Positions 22,696 through 33,545 of a stretch of 64,000 bases of DNA are shown here, in pieces. The stretch covers positions 7,812,001 to 7,876,000 of the forward strand of contig OZ020259.1 of NCBI GenBank assembly GCA_963971285.1. The letters are read 5' to 3'. This DNA is from Astropecten irregularis. Lineage: Eukaryota; Echinodermata; Asteroidea; Paxillosida; Astropectinidae. A program made the position numbers and the translations under genes. The notes beneath the pieces are model-generated. The model saw only the letters and a program-made list of their open reading frames with translations, did no database searches and was not told the DNA's origin. The first letter of the stretch is position 1; each line of letters opens with the position of its first letter.

Positions 22696-23443
22696 AAGAA
22701 CTCCGCACTAGTCTGGTTCCCTGCCCAAAGATTCCCTGACGACTCTTATTAAAAATCTTAGGTCAGGTATCGGCTACGGTTAAAAATAGAACATGACACA
22801 GCTGTCATGTCTGCGCAGGCGCAGAAGCTAGTTTTAGAGTTTAGCGAGATTCAATTTTAGCATTCATTTTTGCACTTTTGTAAGCACATGCAATTTTATC
22901 TGGACAGAATAAGAAATCAAAGAGTGGAAAAAAAAACATACAACAAACTCCTCAAAAGTGCACGATAGGGAAAGTGCTCTGTTGTATGTGAACAATAATT
23001 ATGCTCTATTTGGGCTAACTGTAGCCGGAATGAAACATATTTACATGACTTGTCTTTCCCTGATGAACATGACCTCCCGTGACCTGTCGGAAATAGCCGA
23101 AAGTCAACGTTACTATCCGAAGTTGGACTAAAACGAGTTCGTAATGTTTCGGATTTTTCCGTAAAAAGCCAAAACTTGGCTTTTTGGTCACGTGACCCTC
23201 CAGTACACGTAGCCGATACCGGACCCTATATTTGACAGACATTAGTCTGGCGCTTTTTTGGTCCGGGAAGCAGACTAACTCCGCACTTGCGCTAAAAATA
23301 GCACACTAGCTCAGACAAATATTGCAACCTTGCAAACGTGTGGTGTGTGCGCGCGTGCATGCATGGCATAAACTGTCAATGTTTGTCTAACATCCGGGGA
23401 TTTTGTACACTCATGTGACGTCATAAGTGCGGAGGGCTATTTA
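22696..23443. mobile_element. CTCCGCAC-ended MITE, interrupted (copy 1)
   Basis: Removing 22709-23277 and one 9-bp copy leaves a roughly 170-bp element. It runs from AACTCCGCACTTGCGCTAAA to CATAAGTGCGGAGGGCTATT and matches 56113-56276 in inverted orientation, including CAGACAAA.ATTGCAACC and CCGGGGATTTTGT. A TGACGTCA site is conserved in both copies. Confidence 0.8.
22709..23277. mobile_element. 569-bp TAG...CTA element with exact 9-bp duplication
   Basis: The ends are TAGTCTGGTTCCCTGCCC and, inverted, TAGTCTGCTTCCCGGACC. The flank ACTCCGCAC is duplicated at 22700-22708 and 23278-23286. The host MITE provides the empty-site sequence. No coding capacity was recognised. It resembles the other two 9-bp-duplication elements in starting with TAG.CT. 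Confidence 0.85.
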
Positions 23444-24879
23444 CCAGCAAACTGCCACACGTGTTTGCTGTTGTTTTTGTTAAATCTCCAACACGTTTAA
23501 AACAAGTCAGGGCGCCAATTGACGCTTATTTTCAATTGTGGGCCACAGAAAATTGAAAATTGGAATGAAATGCCAAACGTAGCCTCAAGCCTGGTTTCGT
23601 AAAGACCCAAAGTCTGGACTTCGATTTCTGAGTGGTGCAGTGATTGTGATGACGGTGGCATATGTGAGTCTCATTGACGTCAGGGATTACCTGCCAAAGA
23701 TGATATTCCGATCTCAAACAAAATTAATTTCGAATAATTCTGGATTGTAAGCATGCAGAGGGCGCCAAACACGAATGTTCGTTTATACAGCCAGGCGTAG
23801 TATTATTATTATTACCCGTGCGTTCTGTTTTTTCGTCTTCCATTACGGTAACATAATGATCGTCGTCCTTTATATTCGTATTTGATGCAGAGATGATAAA
23901 CGGATGTGCATACATGTCGTTGGTCACTTTGACCCCTTTTGTCAGATGCTTTCAGCGCTCCTGCAGCTGTCTTCTATGTTATTTTAATTTGGATGTTGAC
24001 ATCTTGCCCGTAATATGTCGCAATCCTGTCCAGATCTAGTTGGATCTTACATTAAGAGCTCAGTATCAAAGACATGATTGGAATTCACCTTATCGCGAAT
24101 GTGTATTCATTTTGTATGTGTTTATTTTCAGCGTGTCTTGAGCTCGCCATAAGGAGAGTATATCTGAGATGCCGTGATCAACATTTTCAGACATCATCAA
24201 CCCCTAAAACCCAGCTTACGGATGTTTCATCTCATCAAATGTGCAGCAGCATTCTAATACTACCACAATATTTTATTGTAGTATTGAAATATCCTTTATC
24301 CAAAACGATCGATTCATGCGCAGCGCGGGACTCGATGTAGATCAAATCTTTGTGAAGACACAATACAATGAGAACAGAAAATTAATATAATATCAGCACT
24401 ATACACTGCATGTATAAGCAATCAAAGGACCATTTGGGCATAAAGATTTATAAACTGTGTCCATTTCTCGGTTGTAAATCATTTAACATGAACAAGGGGC
24501 ATTTTTAAATGATATGCTTCCAGCTGTGCATGTATATTACATGGATGGTCAGGACACTGATTAAAGATTTCATAAAATCGAAAAATACGTTTCGCAATGA
24601 TTTCTTATATCACCAGCCATGTATCACAGGAATATGATCTCGAAAAATCCTAATTAAAAACTGCATCGACATGTGTATGTCTAGAGTCAAACTCGAAACA
24701 ACAACGTCTTTGTATATAAGTTTAAAATCATTTGTTTGGCCTGGTTTTCCCTCAGTTTGCATCTTTCACGCGAGAAAAGAAAAGATGAGATTGACAGTGT
24801 TAAATTTTTTTTAAGAGAATCAGTCGGCAACCGCAAGTTCTCATGCACGAGATGTACAGGTGACATTATTTGAATCGTA
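23444..24879. other. Mostly unassigned; contains a repeat shared with 39.1 kb
   Basis: The segment around 23630-23695 (GTGATTGTGATGACGGTG, then TGACGTCAG) is repeated at 39184-39233, just where the LINE at 39.2 kb begins. A small hairpin lies at 24255-24286 (ATACTAC and GTAGTAT arms). No gene was recognised. Confidence 0.5.
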
Positions 24880-25398
24880 AAGATCACTGGCCAACGCCCG
24901 AGAAAGTCCCCGGTAGAACTGTAACGATGGACGTGGCCACTGTTTGATTCCTCCCCGTGTAACACGGCGTAGAAACTCTGCCCCTCCGCACGCTCCGTAT
25001 AGGAGACATTGCGGCACTGCTACTCGGCAATCAGCGGAGTCACCGTGAACACCCTGGTACCACTGCCGTCAATTTCTTCAATTTCCCCCGTGTCTGCTGA
25101 TGTGCAGGTTGCCGTTCACACCCACCGCAATGAAGTATGGCGGTATTGCGGTGAAATGGATCATATCACGCGATACCATCTACTGGCTCAGTGATGACAT
25201 TACTTTGGACATCGCCTATTACGACAGAGCCGGTGCTCGAGGCCGACACGCGTACTATGTTGACCGGGGCTTGAGCGTCATCGCACGGTGGTGTCGTGGG
25301 GAAGTTGGGGTACATTTTCCGGTTTATATTCTAGATTCCATGTTGTCTTTGTGACGAGTAAAATGTTGCCATCAACTGAAGTTACGTCGCGAAGGGCT
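24880..25398 (-). pseudogene. NHL/beta-propeller-like pseudogene, copy 1
   Basis: A minus-strand reading with several frame changes parallels the copy at 27130-27738: a splice-acceptor-like TTTCGTTTTCAG, DVTSVDGNILLVT, SSTGSVVIGDVQ, YAVLHGEESN, FLG and SDLYDSN. The repeating pattern of a hydrophobic strand, then G.I.V.D, fits NHL-type propeller blades such as those at the end of TRIM2/3-like proteins. Stops and shifts interrupt it. The family assignment is tentative; another propeller type is possible. Confidence 0.5.
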
Positions 25399-25699
25399 GA
25401 AAACGAAACAGTATAATTCAAATGTCCAGTCATCGAGTATTTAAGTACAAATACAAATGACAACCCGCTGTAAATATTCTTATGCATCTAATCATTTTGC
25501 TCATTTGCTCATATGTAAAACGAGTAATACAAAATATTTCTATGATTACAATGTATTTCATCCTTTTTCCCAACTAGCCATTTGAATTCAATATCTATAT
25601 TCTGTTGCATTGATTTGCATTTAAAAAAAGTAATATTTTGATTTAATGATGCATATAACTATATCTTAGACTAAGTAAACAAAGCGACAAATCATAGAA

Positions 25700-26760
25700 A
25701 ATTAATTCAATCTCAGGATAACTGAGCAGTGATGCCCCCGGTTAAGGGAAGATGAAACAATTTTATTTAAACAAAGACCCCTCTACATAGGATGAACATT
25801 GAAAATAAAGACTAATTGAATATACGATTAAGCAATATCATGTATCTGGAGCTGCGATGCAAACTTCCTGAACTACTTCATGTTATTTGAGATTCGCTTT
25901 GTCTCTCAATGTTATTGGGTGTTTGCTTGTTTCACTCATTTGCTACAACGACGGTCCCTAAATCAATAACACAGGCAGTGATGTGGGGAGGTTTGGGATC
26001 GTTGTGATAGTTCTGATAATTGTGAATATGTGTTAATGTGAGGTGATATGGTTGTGATATGGTGCTGATATGGTGGTAATACGTTTGTGACAGTGTTGAT
26101 ATGGTGGTGATATAGTGGTGATAGGCCTATTGTGGTGATTTGGTTGTGATATGGTTTTGATATGGTGGTAAGAATGGTGTTGAAATAGTGGTGATATGGT
26201 GATAATATGGTGGTGATATGGTGGTAATATGGTGGTCATTATGGTGGTCATAAAGTGGTCATAATTATGGTGGTAATATGGTGGTATTTTGTGTAATATG
26301 GTGGTAATGTTGTGGTAATATGGCGGCGATATGGTGGTCATATGCTGGTCATATGGTGTTGGTATAGTAGATATATGGTGCTGATATGGGGTGATATAGT
26401 GGTGATGTTATGATTATGGCAGTTATATTGAACATTACAGTATACAAAGCGACGCATTAAAACTACATGTATGCCTGCATCGATTTCACCTCAGAATACA
26501 ACCCGTGGCTTGTATCGCGTCTATGTGTTCAATTCATCTATTAATGGCGATATGATATGAAGGCTCTATCGGTAGACCTTCTGCTTACTACATGTAGGCC
26601 CGGCCTACTGCATAATGTCAGACCGCTAGACCCCCCATCTAGCTTCGTTCAGCAGGGTAGATCGAATCAAATATCAAAACGGGAACCGCAATTAATCAAT
26701 GTTCATTGTAATTTCCCACTGTGCCATTGAATATATTTGTTTCTATTATATGAACTGAAA
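25700..26760 (+). repeat. NHL cassette upstream duplicate, copy 1
   Basis: It matches 27960-28870 directly: TAACTGAG.AGTGATGCCC, the TGGTGATA-type satellite, then TGCATCGATTTCACCTCAG and GGCTTGTATCGCGTCTATG. A third partial copy is at 29160-29460. Copy 1 lacks the TTGCTATGGTTACTAGAGAC segment kept in the other two. Confidence 0.7.
26030..26420 (+). repeat. TGGTGATA-type satellite
   Basis: Imperfect tandem units of 8-12 bp based on ATATGGTGGTGAT and ATATGGTGGTAAT. Shorter stretches occur at 28340-28440 and 29195-29240 in the duplicated cassettes. Confidence 0.85.
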
Positions 26761-26924
26761 AGCCCTGTGCATGCAATGATAATATGATACATGTACCCAA
26801 ACTATAATTGAGAATTGTGCACACTGGGTGACAATTACGGTGTCCTATTTGTAAAGTAAGTACACGTATGTCCTCGAAAATTACGTCCGTTTGACCTATT
26901 ACAACCGACAACAGATTTTGGCGA

Positions 26925-27045
26925 GCAAGAAACGATTATGTCCGACCCATTACGTCCGACAAACGATTATGTTCAACCCATTGTGTCCGACAAACGAATA
27001 ATTATGTTCGACCCATTGTGTCCGACAAACGATTATGTCCGATCT
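26925..27045 (+). repeat. Short tandem array, unit about 31-35 bp
   Basis: Four imperfect copies built on GTGTCCGACAAACGATTATG and preceded by GACCCATT. It lies just downstream (minus strand) of the second NHL-like copy. Confidence 0.8.
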
Positions 27046-27129
27046 ACTAGCTGTGTGGCCTATTGGTGAGACATCTGCACTCAACAACTCCGTTGACGAA
27101 TCTATTTCTTTAATCATTTGCTGTCCCAG

Positions 27130-27738
27130 ATTGATAAACCTATACAGAGAAGCAGTCGGCCACTTGGAGAGTTTTCCACGAGATGTAAGGGTGACGCCGT
27201 TTGAGTCGTAAAGATCACTGGCCATCATCACCCAAGAAATTATCCGGTAGAACTGCAACGATGTTAGATTCCCTCCCGTGTAACACGGCGTAGTAACCCT
27301 GCTCGTCCGCTGAGTAGCATACAGTGCGACACGAAACCTGTTCCGCGGCAATCAAATGAGTCACCGTGAGCACCCTGGTACCACTGCCGTCAATCGCGTC
27401 AATTTACCAGTGCGTGTTCACTCTGCTGATGAGCAGGTTGCCCTTCACACCCACCGTGATGAAGTACGATGGCACGGCGGTGGGAATGGATCGCACCACG
27501 GTACCGTATTGCCATTGGTGATCCGTGATGACATTCCTCTGAACATCGCCGACCACGACAGAGCCGGTTCTCGAGGCCAACGCGCTGACTATGTTAACCG
27601 GGGCTTTAGCGTTTAGCACGGTGAGGTGGTGAAGAGCACGGAGTACATTTCTTCCTCAAAATTGTAGATTTTCACGTTGTCGGTGTGATCTACGACCACG
27701 ATGTTGTCGCCCACTGACGCTGCGCCGCGAAAGGCTGA
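27130..27738 (-). pseudogene. NHL/beta-propeller-like pseudogene, copy 2
   Basis: After an acceptor-like TTTTATTATCAG the minus strand reads VGDNIVVVDHTDNVKIYNF, then a frame change, then LASRTGSVVVGDVQRNVIT and PSYFITVGVKGNLLISRVNT, then a stop. A further stretch reads VSCRTVCYSADEQGYYAVL and ends near SDLYDSNGVTLTSRGKL. Several blades can be seen, each with a G.(I/V)VV.D core, as in NHL propellers. Stops and at least two frame changes mean it is probably inactive, though exons joined by splicing could rescue parts. It is a tandem duplicate of 24880-25398. Confidence 0.55.
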
Positions 27739-27959
27739 TAATAAAATAATACAAAATATTTCAGATGTCCAGTCATTTTTTTTTAGGTACAAATAAACTA
27801 AAATTGCAAAATATTTCGCTCATTTCATCACATGTAAAATGACTAGTGCATAATGTTTTTTTTTTAATATATTGTAATGTATCAATTTTTGCCATAATGA
27901 ATTCGATTGCAATATTCGATTTCAATATTATTGTTCTACATTGCCTATACCTTAAACTG

Positions 27960-29460
27960 TTATTAGTAAAACATAGCCATAAATCGTTGGAAAAGAAATA
28001 TCCCAAGATAACTGAGAAATGATGCCCATTGCTAAATGTAGACGGAACGTTTTTATCTACACAACCACCCCTGTACATACACATAGATTAAACATTGAAA
28101 ATGAAGATTAAATCAATCAATGATTAAGCATTATCATGCATCTAGAGCTGCAACGCAAACTCTTTGAAATGCTTCATGTTATTTGACATAAGCTTTGTTT
28201 CTCTTTGTTATGAGTGTTTGCTGGTTTCGCTGATTTGCCAGAGCGACGGTGGCTAGATCAATTACCTGGGTAGTGATGGTTTTAGTGGGCAATAGTTGTG
28301 ACAATTCTGATAATTGTATGTATGTATGAGTATGTTGAGTGAGTATGTGTTGTTGAGTGGGGATATATGGTGTTGATATGGTGGTGATATGGTAGTGATA
28401 CGATAGGGAAGATATAGTGGTGAAATAGTGGTGTTATGATCATGGCAGTTATCTTGAACATAACAGTATACAAAGCGACGTATTATAACTATGCCTGCAT
28501 CGATTTCACCTCAGAATACAACCAGTGGCTTGTATCGCGTCTATGCTCAATCAGTTGCTATGGTTACTAGAGACGCGCATCTAGCATTTCCCCCCCCCCC
28601 CTCTCTCTATGCCGTTCTCTCTATGCTGTATTCCCAATTATTACTACACTGTTTGCAGCAGATGTGTGTGTTCAATGCGTCCATTTATGGCGATATGATA
28701 TACAGGTTCTCTGCAACAGCCACTGCTTGTTGTGCATAATGTCAGACCACTAGAACACCGATCTATAAGGGTTCAGCATTGGACATCGAATCCAATATCA
28801 ACGCGGGAACCGCAATAAATCAGTACTAATGTATAGAAATGGTTTCCCACCTAAGCCTTTAAACTTAATTTCCATATCAACTGAAATGCACTGTGTATAC
28901 AGTTATAATATGATACATGTACTCAGTAGATATTGAGAATGGTATAAACTAGGTGACAATTATTGTGTGCATTCGTTTAGCTCACACGAGTCAGCCCTTA
29001 CTGGGAATGGTCGTGTTTTACTGCACAAAACAAGCGAGAGAATGGGGACGAGGTTGACTGGTGTCGACCCGGGGGAGCTAAACGAATGCACCTATAGTAT
29101 CATGTGTGGAAGGTAAATATATATCAATGGCGGTGTATGGCTGGAATGATCATGACAATAACGTTGAATGATTGATGGGGGTAATGACAGGGATACGATG
29201 TGTGGTGGTGATGGGTGGTGATATGGTGGTGATAAGGTCCGCCTTATATTTACATGTTAACAGATTTTCCCCTCGGAATACAACCCATGGATTGCATAGC
29301 ATCCATGGTCAACCGCTTGTTATGGTTACTAGAGACGCGCATTTAGCTCCAGGTTTTCATCGATGCCTCGATGTATTCTCAATTCTACACTGTATGCAGT
29401 GGATGTGTGTGTTGAATGCATCTATTAATGGCGACATGATATAAAGGCTCTCTCAGCACA
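27960..29460 (+). repeat. NHL cassette upstream duplicates, copies 2 and 3
   Basis: 27960-28870 matches 25700-26760, and 29160-29460 repeats the part containing GGTTACTAGAGACGCGCAT and GGATGTGTGTGTTGAATGC. No gene is apparent. A small MITE sits between them (28966-29094). Confidence 0.65.
28966..29094. mobile_element. GTGCATTCGTTTAGCT MITE, copy 1
   Basis: Roughly 129 bp with inverted ends TGCATTCGTTTAGCTC and GAGCTAAACGAATGCA. It matches 38481-38607 along its whole length (ACTGGGAATGGTCGTGTTTT and AGAATGGGGACGA). Confidence 0.82.
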
Positions 29461-29503
29461 CCGTGGCAATTGTATTAGTTGTCCATATACCGAAGCAATA
29501 TCA

Positions 29504-29651
29504 GGGGCCGATTTCACTAACGCTTTGCGATCATCGAAAGCCCAGATCCATCGCTAAACAGAAAATCGATCGCTAATTTGCGTAGCAATTTTCCGTTTAG
29601 CGATGGAATTGGGCTTTGCGATGATCGCAAAGCGTTAGTGAAATAGGCCCC
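29504..29651. mobile_element. 148-bp near-palindromic MITE (Harbinger-like)
   Basis: The left end GGGGCCGATTTCACTAACGC pairs with GCGTTAGTGAAATAGGCCCC. Pairing continues through TTTGCGATCATCG and CCATCGCTAAAC. CAG lies outside GGGCC at each end (left CAG at 29502-29504, right CAG at 29651-29653 when the ends are trimmed to GGGCC). A CWG or TWA 3-bp duplication is known for PIF/Harbinger elements. Confidence 0.8.
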
Positions 29652-30075
29652 AGGTCACCTGTGGGATTGATCGTTATTGCTTGTGCAGGGAGCAGCCGTT
29701 TGAATCATTGACGTTATGGAAGTGCATGCCATACAAAAATCCTATTGTAATTAACAGCGCCCAAACAAAAACAGGAAAACGTGTCTCCAGCATCCTCAAT
29801 CATTTCAAAATATTGGGTGGGGGGTCGAATCCTCCCTGCAACAAATCTTAGATTCGCCCTATGATGGTAATAATGACTTCACCAAAATTTGGAAAAAAAT
29901 AGTATATCCTTCTGAACTTAAAAGTAGGACAATTAAGTTAAACTTGTTGAAGTACTTTTTAGTTGGATAACAGTTTACAATAGCCGCGCCCGTGTCCATT
30001 AAGATGTTTATCGTCTGTTGCAACCTGCTCATCAACCACAAATTGATCTTGAATATATCAAATGCTTGAAGTTGG

Positions 30076-30125
30076 GAGGGCCTTACGTTCCGATCCTAGC
30101 AGGATGTTTCCCCAAGGCTAAACGA
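30076..30125 (-). other. Degenerate hammerhead-like hairpin motif, copy 1
   Basis: On the minus strand a GATCC-type hairpin (ATCCTGCTAGGAT) is followed by CGGAACG and then AAGGCCC. The better-preserved copy at 41848-41895 has GAAAC at that place. The hairpin followed by GAAAC resembles stem II and the 3' core of a hammerhead ribozyme; the CUGANGA half is not preserved. Confidence 0.3.
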
Positions 30126-30475
30126 CAAGTGTCCAAGAACATGAAACTAAAGACACATATTATAGGATGTGGAGAGGGGGGGGGGTGGGGAAGGCAGAGT
30201 GACTATAGGAAATAGGGAAAGCATGCAATGCGGTATGAAAACCTGAAAGATAGTATAGAGGTAAGTATGTTCATTGGAATGAAGGCTTTGACATAAGCAC
30301 GGTCTAGTGGACACTAGATCTGGTGGACACTAATAGGGTGAGTATAAATGCAGGCTGTATATAACATGGATGAATAGGTAACTGATGATTATTGAAGGAA
30401 AATTTAATAGGGGGGACACGGGATAATATCAGTATTAAAAGATGATGTAATTGAGGTCATGGGGTCAGATGGTTC

Positions 30476-32503
30476 TATCCATACTTTCTCCCTGCAGAGC
30501 CTGACCAAGTCACTGCCGTGGCCGAGTGATGTAAAGGTACAGTACATGATTGGATTTCATCCATACTTTCTCCCTGCAGAGCCTGACCAAGTCACTGCCG
30601 TAGCCGGGTGATTTAAAGGTACAGTACAGTATTGGATTTCATCCATACTTTCTCCCTGCAGAGCCTGACCAAGTCGCTGCCGTGGCCGAGTGATGTAAAG
30701 GTACAGTACATGATTGGATTTCATCCATACTTTCTCCCTGCAGAGCCTGACCAAGTCACTGCCGTGGCCGAGTGATGTAAAGGTACAGTACATGATTGGA
30801 TTTCATCCATACTTTCTCCCTACAGAGCCTGACCAAGTCACTGCCGTAGTCGGGTGATTTAAAGGTACAGTACATGATTGGATTTCATCCATACTTTCTC
30901 CCTGCAGAGCCTGACCAAGTCGCTGCCGTGGCCGAGTGATGTAAAGGTACAGTACATGATTGGATTTCATCCATACTTTCTCCCTGCAGAGCCTGACCAA
31001 GTCACTGCCGTGGCCGAGTGATGTAAAGGTACAGTACAGGATTGGATTTCATCCATACTTTCTCCCTGCAGAGCCTGACCAAGTCACTGCCGTGGCCAAG
31101 TGATGTAAAGGTGCAGTACATGATTGGATTTCATCCATACTTTCTCCCTGCAGAGCCTGACCAAGTCACTGCCGTAGCCGAGTGATGTAAAGGTACAGTA
31201 CATGATTGGATTTCATCCATACTTTCTCCCTGCAGAGCCTGACCAAGTCGCTGCCGTGGCCGAGTGATGTAAAGGTACAGTACATGATTGGATTTCATCC
31301 ATACTTTCTCCCTGCAGAGCCTGACCAAGTCACTGCCGTGGCCGAGTGATGTAAAGGTACAGTACAGGATTGGATTTCATCCATACTTTCTCCCTGCAGA
31401 GCCTGACCAAGTCACTGCCGTGGCCGAGTGATGTAAAGGTACAGTACATGATTGGATTTCATCCATACTTTCTCCCTGCAGAGCCTGACCAAGTCACTGC
31501 CGTGGCCGAGTGATGTAAAGGTACAGTACATGATTGGATTTCATCCATACTTTCTCCCTGCAGAGCCTGACCAAGTCACTGCCGTGGCCGAGTGATGTAA
31601 AGGTACAGTACATGATTGGATTTCATCCATACTTTCTCTCTGCAGAGCCTGACCAAGTCACTGCCGTAGCCGAGTGATGTAAAGGTACAGTACATGATTG
31701 GATTTCATCCATACTTTCTCCCTGCAGAGCCTGACCAAGTCGCTGCCGTGGCCGAGTGATGTAAAGGTACAGTACATGATTGGATTTCATCCATACTTTC
31801 TCCCTGCAGAGCCTGACCAAGTCACTGCCGTGGCCGAGTGATGTAAAGGTACAGTACAGGATTGGATTTCATCCATACTTTCTCCCTGCAGAGCCTGACC
31901 AAGTCACTGCCGTGGCCAAGTGATGTAAAGGTGCAGTACATGATTGGATTTCATCCATACTTTCTCCCTGCAGAGCCTGACCAAGTCACTGCCGTGGCCG
32001 AGTGATGTAAAGGTACAGTACATGATTGGATTTCATCCATACTTTCTCTCTGCAGAGCCTGACCAAGTCACTGCCGTGGCCGAGTAATGTAAAGGAACAG
32101 TACAGGGTTTGATTTCATCCATACTTTCTCCCTGCAGAGCCTGACCAAGTCACTGCCGTAGCCGAGTAATGTAAAGGAACAGTACAGGGTTTGATTTCAT
32201 CCATACTTTCTCCCTGCAGAGCCTGACCAAGTCACTGCCGTGGCCGAGTGATGTAAAGGTACAGTACATGATTGGATTTCATCCATACTTTCTCTCTGCA
32301 GAGCCTGACCAAGTCACTGCCGTGGCCGAGTAATGTAAAGGAACAGTACAGGGTTTGATTTCATCCATACTTTCTCCCTGCAGAGCCTGACCAAGTCACT
32401 GCCGTAGCCGAGTGATGTAAAGGTACAGTACATCACTGGATTTCATCCATACTTTCTCCTTGCAGAGCCTGACCAAGTCACTGCCATGGCCGAGTGATGT
32501 AAA
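30476..32503 (+). repeat. 25-copy tandem array, exact 82-bp period, exon-like unit
   Basis: The landmark TCCATACTTTCTC recurs from 30478 to 32446, a distance of exactly 24 periods of 82 bp, so no net indels separate the 25 units. Each unit has a pyrimidine tract ending in TGCAG, then a 39-nt segment from AGCCTGACC to GTAAAG, then GTACAG. This looks like acceptor, 13-codon in-frame mini-exon and donor, with a 43-nt intron-like remainder. About six units have TAG in the putative frame. Variant units recur in the same order 492 and 820 bp apart, showing block-wise amplification. Most units contain a PstI site (CTGCAG). Minus-strand frames across it are shadows. Confidence 0.95.
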
Positions 32504-32537
32504 GGAATCTTAATGTACCCAAACATAATGTTCTTTG

Positions 32538-32660
32538 ATTTACGTATAACTTTCAGAGTATGAAGACGGTGCTGGTAGAAACATACCGTTAAATATGTTT
32601 CCGTCTGAATTGGTGTATTTATCCAGAAATTAGTAAAACAAAGACCGGAAACAGTTTTAA
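32538..32660 (-). mobile_element. T1 MITE fragment
   Basis: It matches 5727-5840: GATTTACGTATAACTT, GGTGTATTTATCCAGAAATT and AGTAAAACAA. It begins next to the end of the 82-bp array. Both termini are lost. Confidence 0.7.
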
Positions 32661-32841
32661 TATCGGGGTTAAATCAAAGCCTTTCTTTATATTTTATACG
32701 ATTTTTTTTCCCTCTCGCATTTTTTCATGACTATAAGAATTCCGATTGAGCTTCAACTATCATAGGTATATTGATGTATGTACACATTGGATTAGACAGT
32801 CTTGTTCTGTAACCTTTACCAATCATGTATTATACCTTTAA

Positions 32842-33173
32842 AGGTAATATCATACTTCGGCTTTTGTCAAAGAAATACAAATTCATGGGAACACATATCA
32901 AGGAATATAAAGTAACGGTCATCTCTGAAAATGTCAGTCCCATACGATACCAACGGTTTGAGAAAACAGTGAAAAACGGCCACAGTATTTCCTAAATCTT
33001 TTCTCTTTTATTTTTTATCTTTGAAAGATCAAAAATAATTTTGGTCACTGGTTTTACTCTTTTCAGGATAAATAAGATCAGGAAAATTCAGGAAAATTTT
33101 TCAGGCAGAAAGATGGTATAGGTAAATCTGTGAAGATTTAAGTTTCGGTATGTTACCAACGTTTAATACTACT
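32842..33173 (+). mobile_element. T1 TTAA-flanked MITE, full length
   Basis: 332 bp, exactly as long as the copy at 5678-6009 and inverted relative to it. The ends are AGGTAATATCATACTTCGG and TACCAACGTTTAATACTACT, with TTAA at 32838-32841 and 33174-33177. The body shares AGAAATACAAATTCATGGG and CAGTGAAAAACGGCCACAG with its relatives. Confidence 0.85.
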
Positions 33174-33386
33174 TTAATGCCCTGCAAGGTCATTTCAAAC
33201 ATGTTTTGGTTAAGGAGATTTAAATGGGGACAAACTCGGATTTCAATCTTTATTTTATTCTAATTTATATGTTATAGCGAGTCAGCAGTTTATTGGTTGT
33301 GCACCTTTTACTTCAATCGCGGTTGTATTTCACTGCCAAGTAGGATTTGAAGCTTTGCTTGGTGGAAGTCACTTGATAAGAAAAAG

Positions 33387-33545
33387 GTTTGCACAGACAC
33401 CATGTATAAAATCTTTATAGATGTGTGGTTCTGAAAAGAACCGATGAGAAGTTGGAAGTCTGAGAAGTACAGAGATTCAACTTCTCACTGGTTCTTTTCA
33501 GAACCACACATCTTATACAGTATTATACATGGTGTCCCCGCAAAC
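33387..33545. repeat. Long hairpin with 68-nt arms
   Basis: The left arm GTTTGCACAGACACCATGTA...GAGAAGTTG (33387-33454) pairs with CAACTTCTC...GGTGTCCCCGCAAAC (33478-33545) across a loop of about 23 nt. The best-matched portion is TGTGTGGTTCTGAAAAGAAC. It could be a tiny foldback transposon or a hairpin RNA source; neither is proven. Confidence 0.8.

Noticed and set aside
26033-26341. 102-codon minus-strand frame rich in histidine, threonine and isoleucine
   Set aside because: A reading of the TGGTGATA-type satellite.
30557-31820. Four minus-strand frames of 65-78 codons with the same protein (REKVWMKSNHV...)
   Set aside because: They are shadows of the 82-bp tandem array; the period is not a multiple of three and the frames recur only because units are identical.
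30476-32503. CRISPR array
   Set aside because: The whole 82-bp unit is repeated with no unique spacers, and the context is animal DNA.
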